7,354 bases of DNA, from assembly GCA_001801365.1 (NCBI GenBank), contig MGXL01000062.1, positions 706 to 8,059 of the forward strand, written 5' to 3'. The notes beneath the pieces are model-generated. The model was given only the letters and a program-made list of their open reading frames with translations, did no database searches and was not told where the DNA came from. Shown in pieces: positions 1 to 7,266 of this stretch (position 1 is the first letter of the stretch; every line of letters starts with the position of its first letter). Source of the DNA: Gammaproteobacteria bacterium RBG_16_57_12 (lineage in GTDB: Bacteria > Pseudomonadota > Gammaproteobacteria > RBG-16-57-12). A program made the translations under genes and the position numbers.

Positions 1-3000
1 AGGCGTCGGATCTGCTGATTCCGGCTAGTTCGTAGGCATCGAGAATGAGCTTGCGAAGACGCAACTGCTGCTTTTGCCCAAGATTGAATGCGCGTGCCAT
101 GGTTTCCGCGAATCCGGTGGCGGTGTGAACGGGCAACATCGGCATATCACCGTAAAGGCTCAGCGGGTTGTAGGGCAATCCGTGCAGGCGATATTTCTTG
201 GCTTCGGTGGCATTGATGAAAGCATCATCGACGTAGTCTGACTTGTAATCGAATATGAGCATTCCTATAGGTAGTTCGCCCACGTTGCTGGATTGGTTAC
301 GAACGAGTTGGGTGATGACCGATTTGGTGAACTGGGTCTTCCCCGTACCCATTGTCCCGATGATGCCCGTATTGGTGTTCATGAACTTCGCGGTATTGGT
401 CGGCTCCCAGTAGAGTGGGGTGTTTTTGAGCACTTCATTGCCAAACATTACTTTGAGCGGAGTGGCGGGTGTGATTTGCTCGACGACGGGAGCTATATTT
501 TCGGTCGGTGTATCGGCGACTGGTGTTGCTGATTCAGTCTCGGCTTTAGGGGTTTTCTCCGTGATGATTGCGACCTGACACGAACGCAGGCGATGCTGTT
601 CCGGGACATGGAGGGTTGCCACTAGGGTATCAAGTTCGGCTGTCGTCTTTACGTTGATCAGTGAATCGAGCAATCCGAAAGGCAACTCTACCTGTAAGAT
701 ATTGGCATCGGTCAGGTGGTAATGGGGTTCGAAACAGCTATCGTTCTCGACGTGCGCCACTACGAATCCGGAGGCGTAATCATCAAGGTCAGCCAACCCG
801 TATTGCCCCCTCAACCACCATTCGCGGCGAGCCATCAACTCGTTCAAATTGCTGTCTGATAGAACCTGGTAGAGGCGCAGCTTTTCGACTTGCATCAGAA
901 CCTGCCTAACGAACAGTCCTCGATAGAGTCGAGCCGCCAGTGTTTGGGGCCCCAGAACCTCTTCGGTTAAATAGCGCTTCAGCTCGGTAGCCTGTTTTCC
1001 CGCGTAGTTGAAATCTGGCCTGACACCTGTTTTTACCTCCAGAGGGAGAAGGTAAAGCCGTTCTCCTTTGAAGCCGACGAATAGCACGTCATCCGATATG
1101 GCACCCTTACGATATCCATGTACGTTGCGTGAAAATTCGCTATCGCTCATTTTGAGACCTACGTTGCCGGATACCCTGACCATCTCGGCCACCGATAGGG
1201 GAATCCAGGTGATGTCCGAATCGCGCAGGATGGAGCTGACGAACTTGTAGGCCCCGATGATGCCGTTCTTCTCCTTGCGCTCTTTGGGGTTGGCCGTGAG
1301 CATTTTGAGCAGCCATTCTCCGTTGAACGCATTGAACTCGGAGAGGAGGTTGTCGCTGCGGAGCAGGCTCTTGAAAAGGCCCACCTGTTTGGTTACAGTG
1401 ATGGCGTCGTAGCCTGCGGCGCTGGTGTATTGGTCCGAGTAGTGGATAAGAACGACATCCTGTTGGTTGGCGAAAAAGTCGAGCGTTACCTTGGGGTCGA
1501 TGATGGTCGTCCATAGCGCACTGTCGTAGGAGCGCTCCATCAGCTCCTTGAACTCGGTTCCGACGGCAAGTCCTATGCCCATCCCTAGATTGTGTGCGTT
1601 GCTCTGCCGTGCGGGTTGGAACAGGGTGCCGATGAGACGGGCCAGTCTCAGTGGCTGGTGCTGGTCGATCTGAACGCCGCGCAATCCAAAGGCGGTGAAG
1701 TAGGAATTCCCTTTGGTCTCCGATGCTTCGCCTGCGATAAGCCCATCGCACAGAACGCCGCTCGCGGCTTCTTCTATATTTACGAGTCGGCAATCGACGG
1801 GGGCATTGTTGGAAAAGAAGGCCAGATGGGCGTAGGCGAGTGGCTCGCCCACCTTCGGCGTCGTGAATTTGCTGTAGGTGAGCCGACTGCGGACCAAGTC
1901 GATCAGCATGTCCGCATCAGCGCGGATATCGCCAGAGTTAAGACTCAGCCAGGATTTGAGTTCGTCGTAGGATGCCGTTTCGGCAAAGCGGTCGAAATCG
2001 TTGTAGAGCAGGGTGTCGTCGTAGAAATTGACGTGGATGGCGCTGGCCCGTTCCTTGTTCAACTTGAAATGGTCGACCAAGCCCAAAAATAACTCAGCCG
2101 CTTCTGCCTGATGGATGGCATTGACGATCAATGCGCTACGAGACGCCGTTTTGAATAACCTGGCATAGGCTTGGGTGAACTCGGCCAGTTTATCTTTGAC
2201 CAGGCGTTGGACGTAGCTGTGGCTGGCCTGCTTCTGGGGCACCAGCTCCAGCCAGAACGGGTTCTCCCGGACTGGAACCACATGGGAAAAATCGGTCTCG
2301 GTGCTGTAGACGAACGGCAATAACCCAGATGCGACCAGCCGCTCGCGGGTGACTATGGGCAGCTCTCCGAACGACCCCGACATGTCCACCTCGATGTGGC
2401 GAACCAGATCGAGGTGATAGGCCAGAACGAGTGGATGCAACGGCGTGATGCGTTCTTTGCCTTCGAGAAAATATATGCCGATGCGCAAGAGGCGCTTGTG
2501 GTCCTGGCTCAATACCTCGTGGAGTGGTATGGCCTGCAACGCAGCTTCGTATGCGTCAACCACGTTCTGAACCAGTCCTCGGTAGCCGTTGCCCCAAGCC
2601 GCGAGGCTGGGCAGCGTTTTATTTTGAGTGAGGTAGTTGAATAGGGCCTGATAGGCGAAGTGAAGAGGTTCGCAGAATACTTGGAGGTCTGCCAGCGTGA
2701 TACTGGAATTGTTCCCGACGAACAGGAGCTGCTCATCCACCAGCCTGGCCTCGGCGATGAGCATTTGTTGGCGGGATCCGACGACGCTGATTTCCGAGTT
2801 GTCGATGACGATTTTGTTCTTGGCCCTATTGAACTCGGCGTTGTATTCGTCGCTGAACAGTTTGCCGAAGCGTTCCTGGTCGAACAGAAGTGGAATGGTC
2901 ACACCTTCTTCGGCTGCCGGCCCCTCTACATTGAGGCGCAGGCTGTGTTGGCCCGATTGCAAAGAGAACTGGATCATTTCGGTCTGGTTGGCCAGTTGCT

Positions 3001-4357
3001 CGAAATCTACGAATCCGAATTGCGTGCAATCGACGAGTTCATCGCCTTCGTCGAGATGGATGGTCTCGCCGCCGGACGCCCGGATCTGCAGATGGTTTTC
3101 TTCCATCAATAGGGTTAGCCATTCGTGACGGGGGTCGACCCGGAAGCGATTTTTGATTTCCTCCAGATAGAAATGCCCTTGCTCTACCAGAAGGCAGCGG
3201 AACTTGTAGTCTTCTGCACGGTTGTCGCGTTTTAGTTCGACGCTTACGAAGGTGGCCTGCCCATCGAAGGGGAGCGTGACGGTGGCCCGGCAACGCTTTC
3301 CCCCCGCACGGCTCACATCTATCTGTGCCGACTTTTCCAGTGCCTTGTTGTGGGAGATTTTGACCTGGCTCGTCTCAAGGTCGCTGCCGGTAAAGATGAA
3401 TTTGCAGGCCACCTGAAGTTGACCCACGGGAACCTCGATCAGCAGGCTCAGATCTTTCTGGCCCGCTTTGGTTTGACTTTTCGCACGTTGATAGAAAGTG
3501 CATCCGGCAACTTCCACCTCGTCGAGTTCCATCTTCTGTTCTTGGTTAGCACGGGACTCATCAAGATAGGTTTGATAGTCCAGGGTGCTCCAATCATTGA
3601 GTTCGATGAAGTGTTCTCTGATGAATTTTGCGCTGTAATCCTTAAGGACGCTCTCTAACTGATCTGAAAAATGCTCGACGTTAAATTCGATTTCCCGTCG
3701 GAGGGCGCGGTTCTCCTCCAGGCGTTTCCGGATCGGGGTCACTTGGCCTTTCATGTTGAGGATTAGGGGGTCGTTGAATAAACCCAGCTCGCCGAATTCG
3801 GGCACCCCATCGGTCAGGGTTTTGTATAGCGGGGCGAAGCCGAAGACGGTGGCATCTTCTTCCGTGATTATGGCAAGTTGGTCCTTGAGCAGGCAGACCG
3901 ATAGTTCGCGGCCCTCGATCCGCTGGTCTATCAGAAGCTCCAGCTCTTTTTCGAGGCGTTTCGGATGCCAGATGGCTCCCGCAGCTCCCACGTCCTTCGC
4001 GCTGTTGATCAGGGTATCCAGCAGGCTGTTGTGAATGATGAGCAGTGCGGCTTGTGAAAACTGTTGGTCGCGCCCCGCAACTTTGTCGCGAAGGAACGAG
4101 ATGTAGTTTTCTGTGAATCCTTTTTCTCCGTGCAGGACGGGAATCAGATAGACCCCGTTGCATAGCACGTAGGGCAGAGGAACGCCGCCGATATCGATGG
4201 TTTGTCCTTGGGCCAACGCCAGGAATGCCTGATGGAGATGGAACGCATTGTCCGCATCTGGCGATTTGAATTGATAGCGGAACCCCGGGCGGATGTCCGG
4301 AGCCACCCATTCGATGAAACGTCCGGCTAGGTAGTTCTCATACGGTCTTGCGGACAT
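1..4357 (-). CDS. dptH: DNA phosphorothioation-dependent restriction protein DptH (DndH), HerA-like ATPase, 3' end outside the window
   Basis: The frame is open without a stop from 4357 to base 2, giving 1452 codons. I checked every codon. The family is usually about 1700 residues, so roughly 250 should lie past the left edge. DptH is the motor of the cytoplasmic DptFGH complex. The start reads MSARPYENYLAGRF. Residues 201-250 are charged and probably a coiled coil; about 280-490 look beta-rich; about 500-1040 are of unknown fold and include PLHPLVLAYHLDL (639-651) and a region around IIDPK (952-956) and HYSDQY (972-977). A candidate PD-(D/E)XK nuclease motif follows (D1089/D1090, E1107-V-K1109, Q1122), then a Thr/Pro/Glu-rich linker (1266-1300). 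The HerA/FtsK-type ATPase has Walker A GTMGTGKT (1334-1341), LIFDYKSDY (1367-1375) and NPL (1397-1399). Walker B is not in the window. The start chosen is ATG 4357, with GGAG 9 bases upstream. ATG 4366, in the same frame, would add three residues, but its GGAG is too close. Confidence 0.9.
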   Translation of the reverse strand, partial: MSARPYENYLAGRFIEWVAPDIRPGFRYQFKSPDADNAFHLHQAFLALAQGQTIDIGGVPLPYVLCNGVYLIPVLHGEKGFTENYISFLRDKVAGRDQQFSQAALLIIHNSLLDTLINSAKDVGAAGAIWHPKRLEKELELLIDQRIEGRELSVCLLKDQLAIITEEDATVFGFAPLYKTLTDGVPEFGELGLFNDPLILNMKGQVTPIRKRLEENRALRREIEFNVEHFSDQLESVLKDYSAKFIREHFIELNDWSTLDYQTYLDESRANQEQKMELDEVEVAGCTFYQRAKSQTKAGQKDLSLLIEVPVGQLQVACKFIFTGSDLETSQVKISHNKALEKSAQIDVSRAGGKRCRATVTLPFDGQATFVSVELKRDNRAEDYKFRCLLVEQGHFYLEEIKNRFRVDPRHEWLTLLMEENHLQIRASGGETIHLDEGDELVDCTQFGFVDFEQLANQTEMIQFSLQSGQHSLRLNVEGPAAEEGVTIPLLFDQERFGKLFSDEYNAEFNRAKNKIVIDNSEISVVGSRQQMLIAEARLVDEQLLFVGNNSSITLADLQVFCEPLHFAYQALFNYLTQNKTLPSLAAWGNGYRGLVQNVVDAYEAALQAIPLHEVLSQDHKRLLRIGIYFLEGKERITPLHPLVLAYHLDLVRHIEVDMSGSFGELPIVTRERLVASGLLPFVYSTETDFSHVVPVRENPFWLELVPQKQASHSYVQRLVKDKLAEFTQAYARLFKTASRSALIVNAIHQAEAAELFLGLVDHFKLNKERASAIHVNFYDDTLLYNDFDRFAETASYDELKSWLSLNSGDIRADADMLIDLVRSRLTYSKFTTPKVGEPLAYAHLAFFSNNAPVDCRLVNIEEAASGVLCDGLIAGEASETKGNSYFTAFGLRGVQIDQHQPLRLARLIGTLFQPARQSNAHNLGMGIGLAVGTEFKELMERSYDSALWTTIIDPKVTLDFFANQQDVVLIHYSDQYTSAAGYDAITVTKQVGLFKSLLRSDNLLSEFNAFNGEWLLKMLTANPKERKEKNGIIGAYKFVSSILRDSDITWIPLSVAEMVRVSGNVGLKMSDSEFSRNVHGYRKGAISDDVLFVGFKGERLYLLPLEVKTGVRPDFNYAGKQATELKRYLTEEVLGPQTLAARLYRGLFVRQVLMQVEKLRLYQVLSDSNLNELMARREWWLRGQYGLADLDDYASGFVVAHVENDSCFEPHYHLTDANILQVELPFGLLDSLINVKTTAELDTLVATLHVPEQHRLRSCQVAIITEKTPKAETESATPVADTPTENIAPVVEQITPATPLKVMFGNEVLKNTPLYWEPTNTAKFMNTNTGIIGTMGTGKTQFTKSVITQLVRNQSSNVGELPIGMLIFDYKSDYVDDAFINATEAKKYRLHGLPYNPLSLYGDMPMLPVHTATGFAETMARAFNLGQKQQLRLRKLILDAYELAGISRSDA
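233..358 (-). other. HerA/FtsK-type ATPase motifs within DptH (Walker A and the DYKSDY strand)
   Basis: GTMGTGKT (residues 1334-1341) is a standard Walker A that would bind the ATP phosphates through K1340 and T1341. About 25 residues later LIFDYKSDY (1367-1375) matches the strand that reads I-D-x-K-G-E-Y in HerA, VirB4 and TraD/VirD4 ATPases. NPL at 1397-1399, just left of this entry, is the next conserved element in that group. The order supports a HerA/FtsK-type DNA-pumping ATPase rather than an SF2 helicase. Only the front half of the domain is present. Confidence 0.85.
458..562 (-). other. Thr/Pro/Glu/Ala-rich interdomain linker in DptH (residues 1266-1300)
   Basis: About 35 residues are made almost only of T, P, E, A, K, V and S, for example ETESATPVADTPTEN. 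There is no aromatic residue and little predicted structure. It joins the nuclease-like region to the ATPase domain and probably allows movement between them. Confidence 0.65.
980..1201 (-). other. Candidate PD-(D/E)XK nuclease motif region within DptH (residues 1053-1126)
   Basis: Seen in the sequence: PLSVAEMVRVSG, with acidic E1058, then a second acidic residue E1074, then SDDVLFVGF (D1089, D1090), then LYLLPLEVKTG (E1107, K1109), and KQ (K1121, Q1122) in a following probable helix. A strand ending in Asp, about 16 residues, a second strand with E-x-K, and a downstream helix with Gln is the arrangement of PD-(D/E)XK nucleases such as RecB-like enzymes. Identity and catalytic activity are inferred from the motif alone. 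It lies about 200 residues before the HerA-type Walker A, so a cutting domain and a motor may share one chain. Confidence 0.55.
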
Positions 4358-5648
4358 ATACGGCATCTCCACTGTCACTCATTCTTTCAACGTTGCCCAT
4401 GCGTTCGTAGAAGCCGACCAAAACCTGCTGGGTCTGGCCGTCCAAATAAAACCCTCTCCGGCAGAACTCATCCATCAGTTCGTGAAGGCGTAGCTTTTCG
4501 TTCATACCGATCGCAAGATTGGTGAGAAGCAGAAGCTGATCCTGATTGAGCACCAGCACGCGTCCAGCCCTTCCACGAGTTTGGATGAAGTCTCCGCAGA
4601 TCTGCTTTTCGAGTTCCTTGGTGTATTTTTCATTGATCTCGCTACGCGTCGTCTTGTTCACCTTGAACTGCTCGATGGCAAGACCGATCAGCTGGTCGAA
4701 TGCGGCCTCGACGGTTCCCGCACCTCCACGGCTTGGTAGCTCCCTGACTTTTGCGAAAGCGTCGAGATATCCGTTCAAGACCTTAAGGATGCCGTCTTGG
4801 TCGGGATGATCGGTGCAGTCCTTGAAAACCTGCCACAGCGGGCGTTTGAGTTCTTTGCGCTGTATGGCTTCGAGGGCGGAAAGTATCGGAAACAAACGTT
4901 CGCTGGTGTTGGCAAAAAGCCTGTAACCGCGATGAACGTTGATGCGTTCGGTGCTGGCCTTCTCCACGTCCAGGATGAAATATAGCGGTTTGCTGACGGG
5001 CTCCCCATCCCTCCATGCGGCGATATTCAGAGCCATTTGGGAGCAGTAGCTGAATGCGTAGAGCCTGAGGGTGTTGGTCAATTCTTGGAGTAGATACTTG
5101 GGATGCGCGGCCAGAAAGTTGATGTCATCCTGGAATGCTTTTGCGATATACGGGAGATACGGCTTTTCGCTCGCGTCGTGACCGTTGTCGTCGGTCAGTT
5201 TTTGTTGCAGGACGTGGAGCATCTGGCGTTCGACGAAATTGAGATGATCGTTCACGTCGTTGAGCGGGTCAGCATTCCCCGTCAAGCCGAAGAACAGATC
5301 CCCCATGCGCACGTTCGATGCCCCCAATTCGGCCTTGCCCGAGCCCTTGCGTTGAGCCTTGAACAGCAGAAAAATGGGGGAGATGTTGAATACGGCCCTC
5401 GTTGAAAAATACATGCGATCCAGCACGTCCCAGAAGGCTGGCTGGTCCAATCTGACGAGGAACTGTATGTGGCAGTCCTCGCGGAATTGGTCGAAGTCGT
5501 ATTGCTTGATCTGCTTTTTCATCGCATGACCCAGCACCATCCCGGTGATGATGTCCCATTCAAAATCGTTTCCCTTGTTGCGGATGGGAAGGTAGCTGGT
5601 GAGCTTGTTTTTGTCGGAGGGGGCGAGGTCTTCGGGGATTGGGAACAT
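4338..5648 (-). CDS. dptG: DNA phosphorothioation-dependent restriction protein DptG (DndG)
   Basis: This 436-residue protein is the second gene of the operon and has a typical DptG length. DptG is an essential partner in the DptFGH restriction complex, but its biochemical role is poorly defined. I see no nuclease, ATPase or membrane motif. The N-terminal two thirds look like a mixed alpha/beta cytoplasmic domain. From about residue 354 a basic stretch (TRGRAGR) is followed by helices (DQLLLLTNLAIG, LHELMDEFCRRG, and one after FYLDGQT) and then by NVERMSDSGDAVYVR near the C-terminus (residues 418-433). That order of helices and a hairpin fits a winged-helix domain, which is my inference. The polar SDSGDAVYVR tail is a good family signature for DptG. 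The start ATG lies one base after the dptF stop, with a strong GGGGTGG Shine-Dalgarno 6 bases upstream inside the end of dptF. This suggests translational coupling. The last 20 bases overlap the start of dptH. Confidence 0.9.
   Translation of the reverse strand: MFPIPEDLAPSDKNKLTSYLPIRNKGNDFEWDIITGMVLGHAMKKQIKQYDFDQFREDCHIQFLVRLDQPAFWDVLDRMYFSTRAVFNISPIFLLFKAQRKGSGKAELGASNVRMGDLFFGLTGNADPLNDVNDHLNFVERQMLHVLQQKLTDDNGHDASEKPYLPYIAKAFQDDINFLAAHPKYLLQELTNTLRLYAFSYCSQMALNIAAWRDGEPVSKPLYFILDVEKASTERINVHRGYRLFANTSERLFPILSALEAIQRKELKRPLWQVFKDCTDHPDQDGILKVLNGYLDAFAKVRELPSRGGAGTVEAAFDQLIGLAIEQFKVNKTTRSEINEKYTKELEKQICGDFIQTRGRAGRVLVLNQDQLLLLTNLAIGMNEKLRLHELMDEFCRRGFYLDGQTQQVLVGFYERMGNVERMSDSGDAVYVRKTV
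4367..4370 (-). promoter_or_regulatory. Ribosome binding site that decides the dptH start
   Basis: GGAG lies 9 bases before ATG 4357 and directly touches the alternative in-frame ATG 4366, which leaves no spacing for that one. It therefore favours 4357. The site lies inside the end of dptG. In-frame GTG codons at 4372 and 4378 are less likely starts. Confidence 0.5.
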
Positions 5649-5649
5649 T

Positions 5650-7266
5650 CTAGGCCACCCCGCTGATTTCTATCATGTCATCATCCTGCTGGGCGGTGTA
5701 GCAATGGCCGTTTTCGTAGAACCGCAGGATGTTGCTCTGCTTTGCCACTTCCCAGACTTGCTCGATAATCTCGTCCAGCAACACGACGGCATTCTTGTCG
5801 TATTTGTTGGGCCGATAGCCCCGGTTGAGCTTGGAGATGAGTTCGAAAAGATTCAGGTTGATGGCGATTGGCTCCAAAACTTTATCTGATACTTTCAGGC
5901 TGGCCCAGAAACGGGAGACCGATGGGCTGGTCTTTTTCTGGATAGATGCGAAATCGGCTTTCACGTCGATCGGTGCTGCCAATTGGAGCGTCCCGGATTT
6001 TCCGAGAAAAACCTCCCCCTTTTGTAACCAAGGCGCATTACGGTTCGCGTAACGATAGATGGCGCTGATGAGTTCGTTACCGTAGAAGGGGCGCAATGCC
6101 AGCTTGGTTTCGTTGCTGCCATCGTAATGCGCATGGAGCAGCCAGACCCTGGCATATTCGTTGAGCAAGGTTTCCTCGAAGTCGCCTTGAAACTGGTGGT
6201 GGAAATCGTTTCCGATTGAGAGGTTGCGCAGCAGATAGAACAGCCTAACCAGTGTCGCGGCACTTCCATCGGTCACATCCTTAGTCTCGCCGGAGAGTCC
6301 CTTTTCTTGCAGGCTCTTGATGAAGGCGGCGAGTTCGGGGTTCGGCAGTTCCAGCTCGTAGCGCAACACGAACTGGTCGAGGGCCTGGGTGTGCAAAAGA
6401 GCTGGATCGAAATCTCCCATCCTCTGTATTAGCTCGTTGTCGCTTCCGCCGAACAAGTTGTCGGGCAGATAGCCATTGCCGAGCAATAACTGGTAGATGA
6501 AATCCAGCAGGGCCCGTGCGGTGATGAACTGGTCTTTTATCAGGCGGACTTTGAATAGGTTGGTGATGATGGCATCCTGCACGCAGTCCAACCCAAGCAG
6601 TTTGTAGTTCGCCAGCAGTGCTGGATCGCGTCGTTCGCTATCATCCTTTAGGCTTAATGAATAGAATGGATTTTCGTTGCTGGGTTCGGTGAGGCGTTGG
6701 ATAAGCTGTTTGGCAAACTTGGAATGGGTGGAGGTGGAATCGGTGTTGAACTGGAATTTGGGGTAGTTCTCGAAATCGAAGAACTGGTAATTCGAACCTG
6801 TCGTCTCCCCGCTTAGAAACTTATCGATCGCGTCCTTGATGGGTGAATGCCGCACGGCTCCCTCCTTGCCGTAATTAGCCAGCATTCCGATGTTGATGCC
6901 GACGACCAATGCTCTGTTGTCGGTTTGGCTGGCATCGAAAAGCTGGTCCAACGCATCGATGGCCGATTGGTATGGTGAGAAGCTATGGGTGCCGTCGAGG
7001 TGGAATCGGATGCTGCTTCGGTATTGCTTCTGGCACCTGGCGAGAATTTCCGATTTGCCATCACCGCTGCTTCCGCACAGAAAGATGATGTTCCCGCTAT
7101 CGAGGGTGGACAGCGCATTTCGGAAATCGCGCTCGATGTCCTGTTCGATGTAGAGCCATTCTTTGGCATCATCCAATGGGTCGTGCGGCTTTTCGCTGAG
7201 GGTCTTTACGGAGAACGGTGACGCCTTGGAAAGGACTGACAGCGCATCTCGTAAGGTTAGATCCAT
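5650..7266 (-). CDS. dptF: DNA phosphorothioation-dependent restriction protein DptF (DndF), P-loop NTPase
   Basis: This is a 538-residue protein, about the usual length for DptF, and the first gene of the operon. In characterised Dnd/Dpt systems DptF works in the cytoplasm with DptG and DptH to restrict DNA that lacks phosphorothioate. The N-terminus (LRDALSVLSKASPFSV, residues 5-20) is of the DptF type. A clear Walker A, GSSGDGKS, lies at residues 65-72 after a hydrophobic strand (NIIFLC). Next come HLDGTHSFSP (89-98), then ALVVGIN (119-125), which could be a sensor-like strand, and ITARALLDFIYQLL (248-261), which resembles the lid region of AAA+ or STAND ATPases. I see no textbook Walker B (four hydrophobic residues then D/E). 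The C-terminal half looks helical and has no motif I know. No signal peptide or membrane segment is seen. ATG 7266 is chosen because GGGA lies 5 bases upstream, and no ATG, GTG or TTG occurs in frame between it and the window edge. The frame stays open to that edge, so a longer N-terminus is not excluded. The stop lies one base before dptG. Confidence 0.9.
   Translation of the reverse strand: MDLTLRDALSVLSKASPFSVKTLSEKPHDPLDDAKEWLYIEQDIERDFRNALSTLDSGNIIFLCGSSGDGKSEILARCQKQYRSSIRFHLDGTHSFSPYQSAIDALDQLFDASQTDNRALVVGINIGMLANYGKEGAVRHSPIKDAIDKFLSGETTGSNYQFFDFENYPKFQFNTDSTSTHSKFAKQLIQRLTEPSNENPFYSLSLKDDSERRDPALLANYKLLGLDCVQDAIITNLFKVRLIKDQFITARALLDFIYQLLLGNGYLPDNLFGGSDNELIQRMGDFDPALLHTQALDQFVLRYELELPNPELAAFIKSLQEKGLSGETKDVTDGSAATLVRLFYLLRNLSIGNDFHHQFQGDFEETLLNEYARVWLLHAHYDGSNETKLALRPFYGNELISAIYRYANRNAPWLQKGEVFLGKSGTLQLAAPIDVKADFASIQKKTSPSVSRFWASLKVSDKVLEPIAINLNLFELISKLNRGYRPNKYDKNAVVLLDEIIEQVWEVAKQSNILRFYENGHCYTAQQDDDMIEISGVA
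5655..5661 (-). promoter_or_regulatory. Ribosome binding site of dptG inside the end of dptF
   Basis: GGGGTGG sits 6 bases before the dptG ATG and lies within the last codons of dptF. Ribosomes finishing dptF would stop one base from the dptG start, so the two genes are probably translated in fixed proportion. Confidence 0.6.

Noticed and set aside
1140..1793. A 217-codon minus-strand open frame
   Set aside because: It is a shifted frame of dptH. Its product is rich in Arg, Gln, His and Pro, with no plausible fold, as expected of an out-of-frame reading.
1592..2092. A 166-codon plus-strand open frame
   Set aside because: It lies wholly opposite dptH, whose frame is intact and recognisable. 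The product looks like no known family, and long antisense frames are expected from the codon bias of the real gene.
2460..2490. A possible frameshift in the middle of dptH
   Set aside because: A first reading seemed to lose the frame here, but a base-by-base check showed that I had dropped one TAT codon. The frame continues correctly as GIYFLEGKERITPLHPL.
2660..3112. Plus-strand open frames of 150 and 143 codons
   Set aside because: They overlap each other in different frames and both lie opposite an uninterrupted part of dptH. Neither has a ribosome site or a recognisable product.
3681..4310. A 209-codon minus-strand open frame
   Set aside because: It is another shifted frame of dptH with an Arg/Pro/Gly-rich product, and it ends where the true frame continues.
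4339..4341. An ATGA overlap at the dptG stop as the dptH start
   Set aside because: That ATG is followed by a stop after four codons. The real dptH frame starts upstream of it at 4357.
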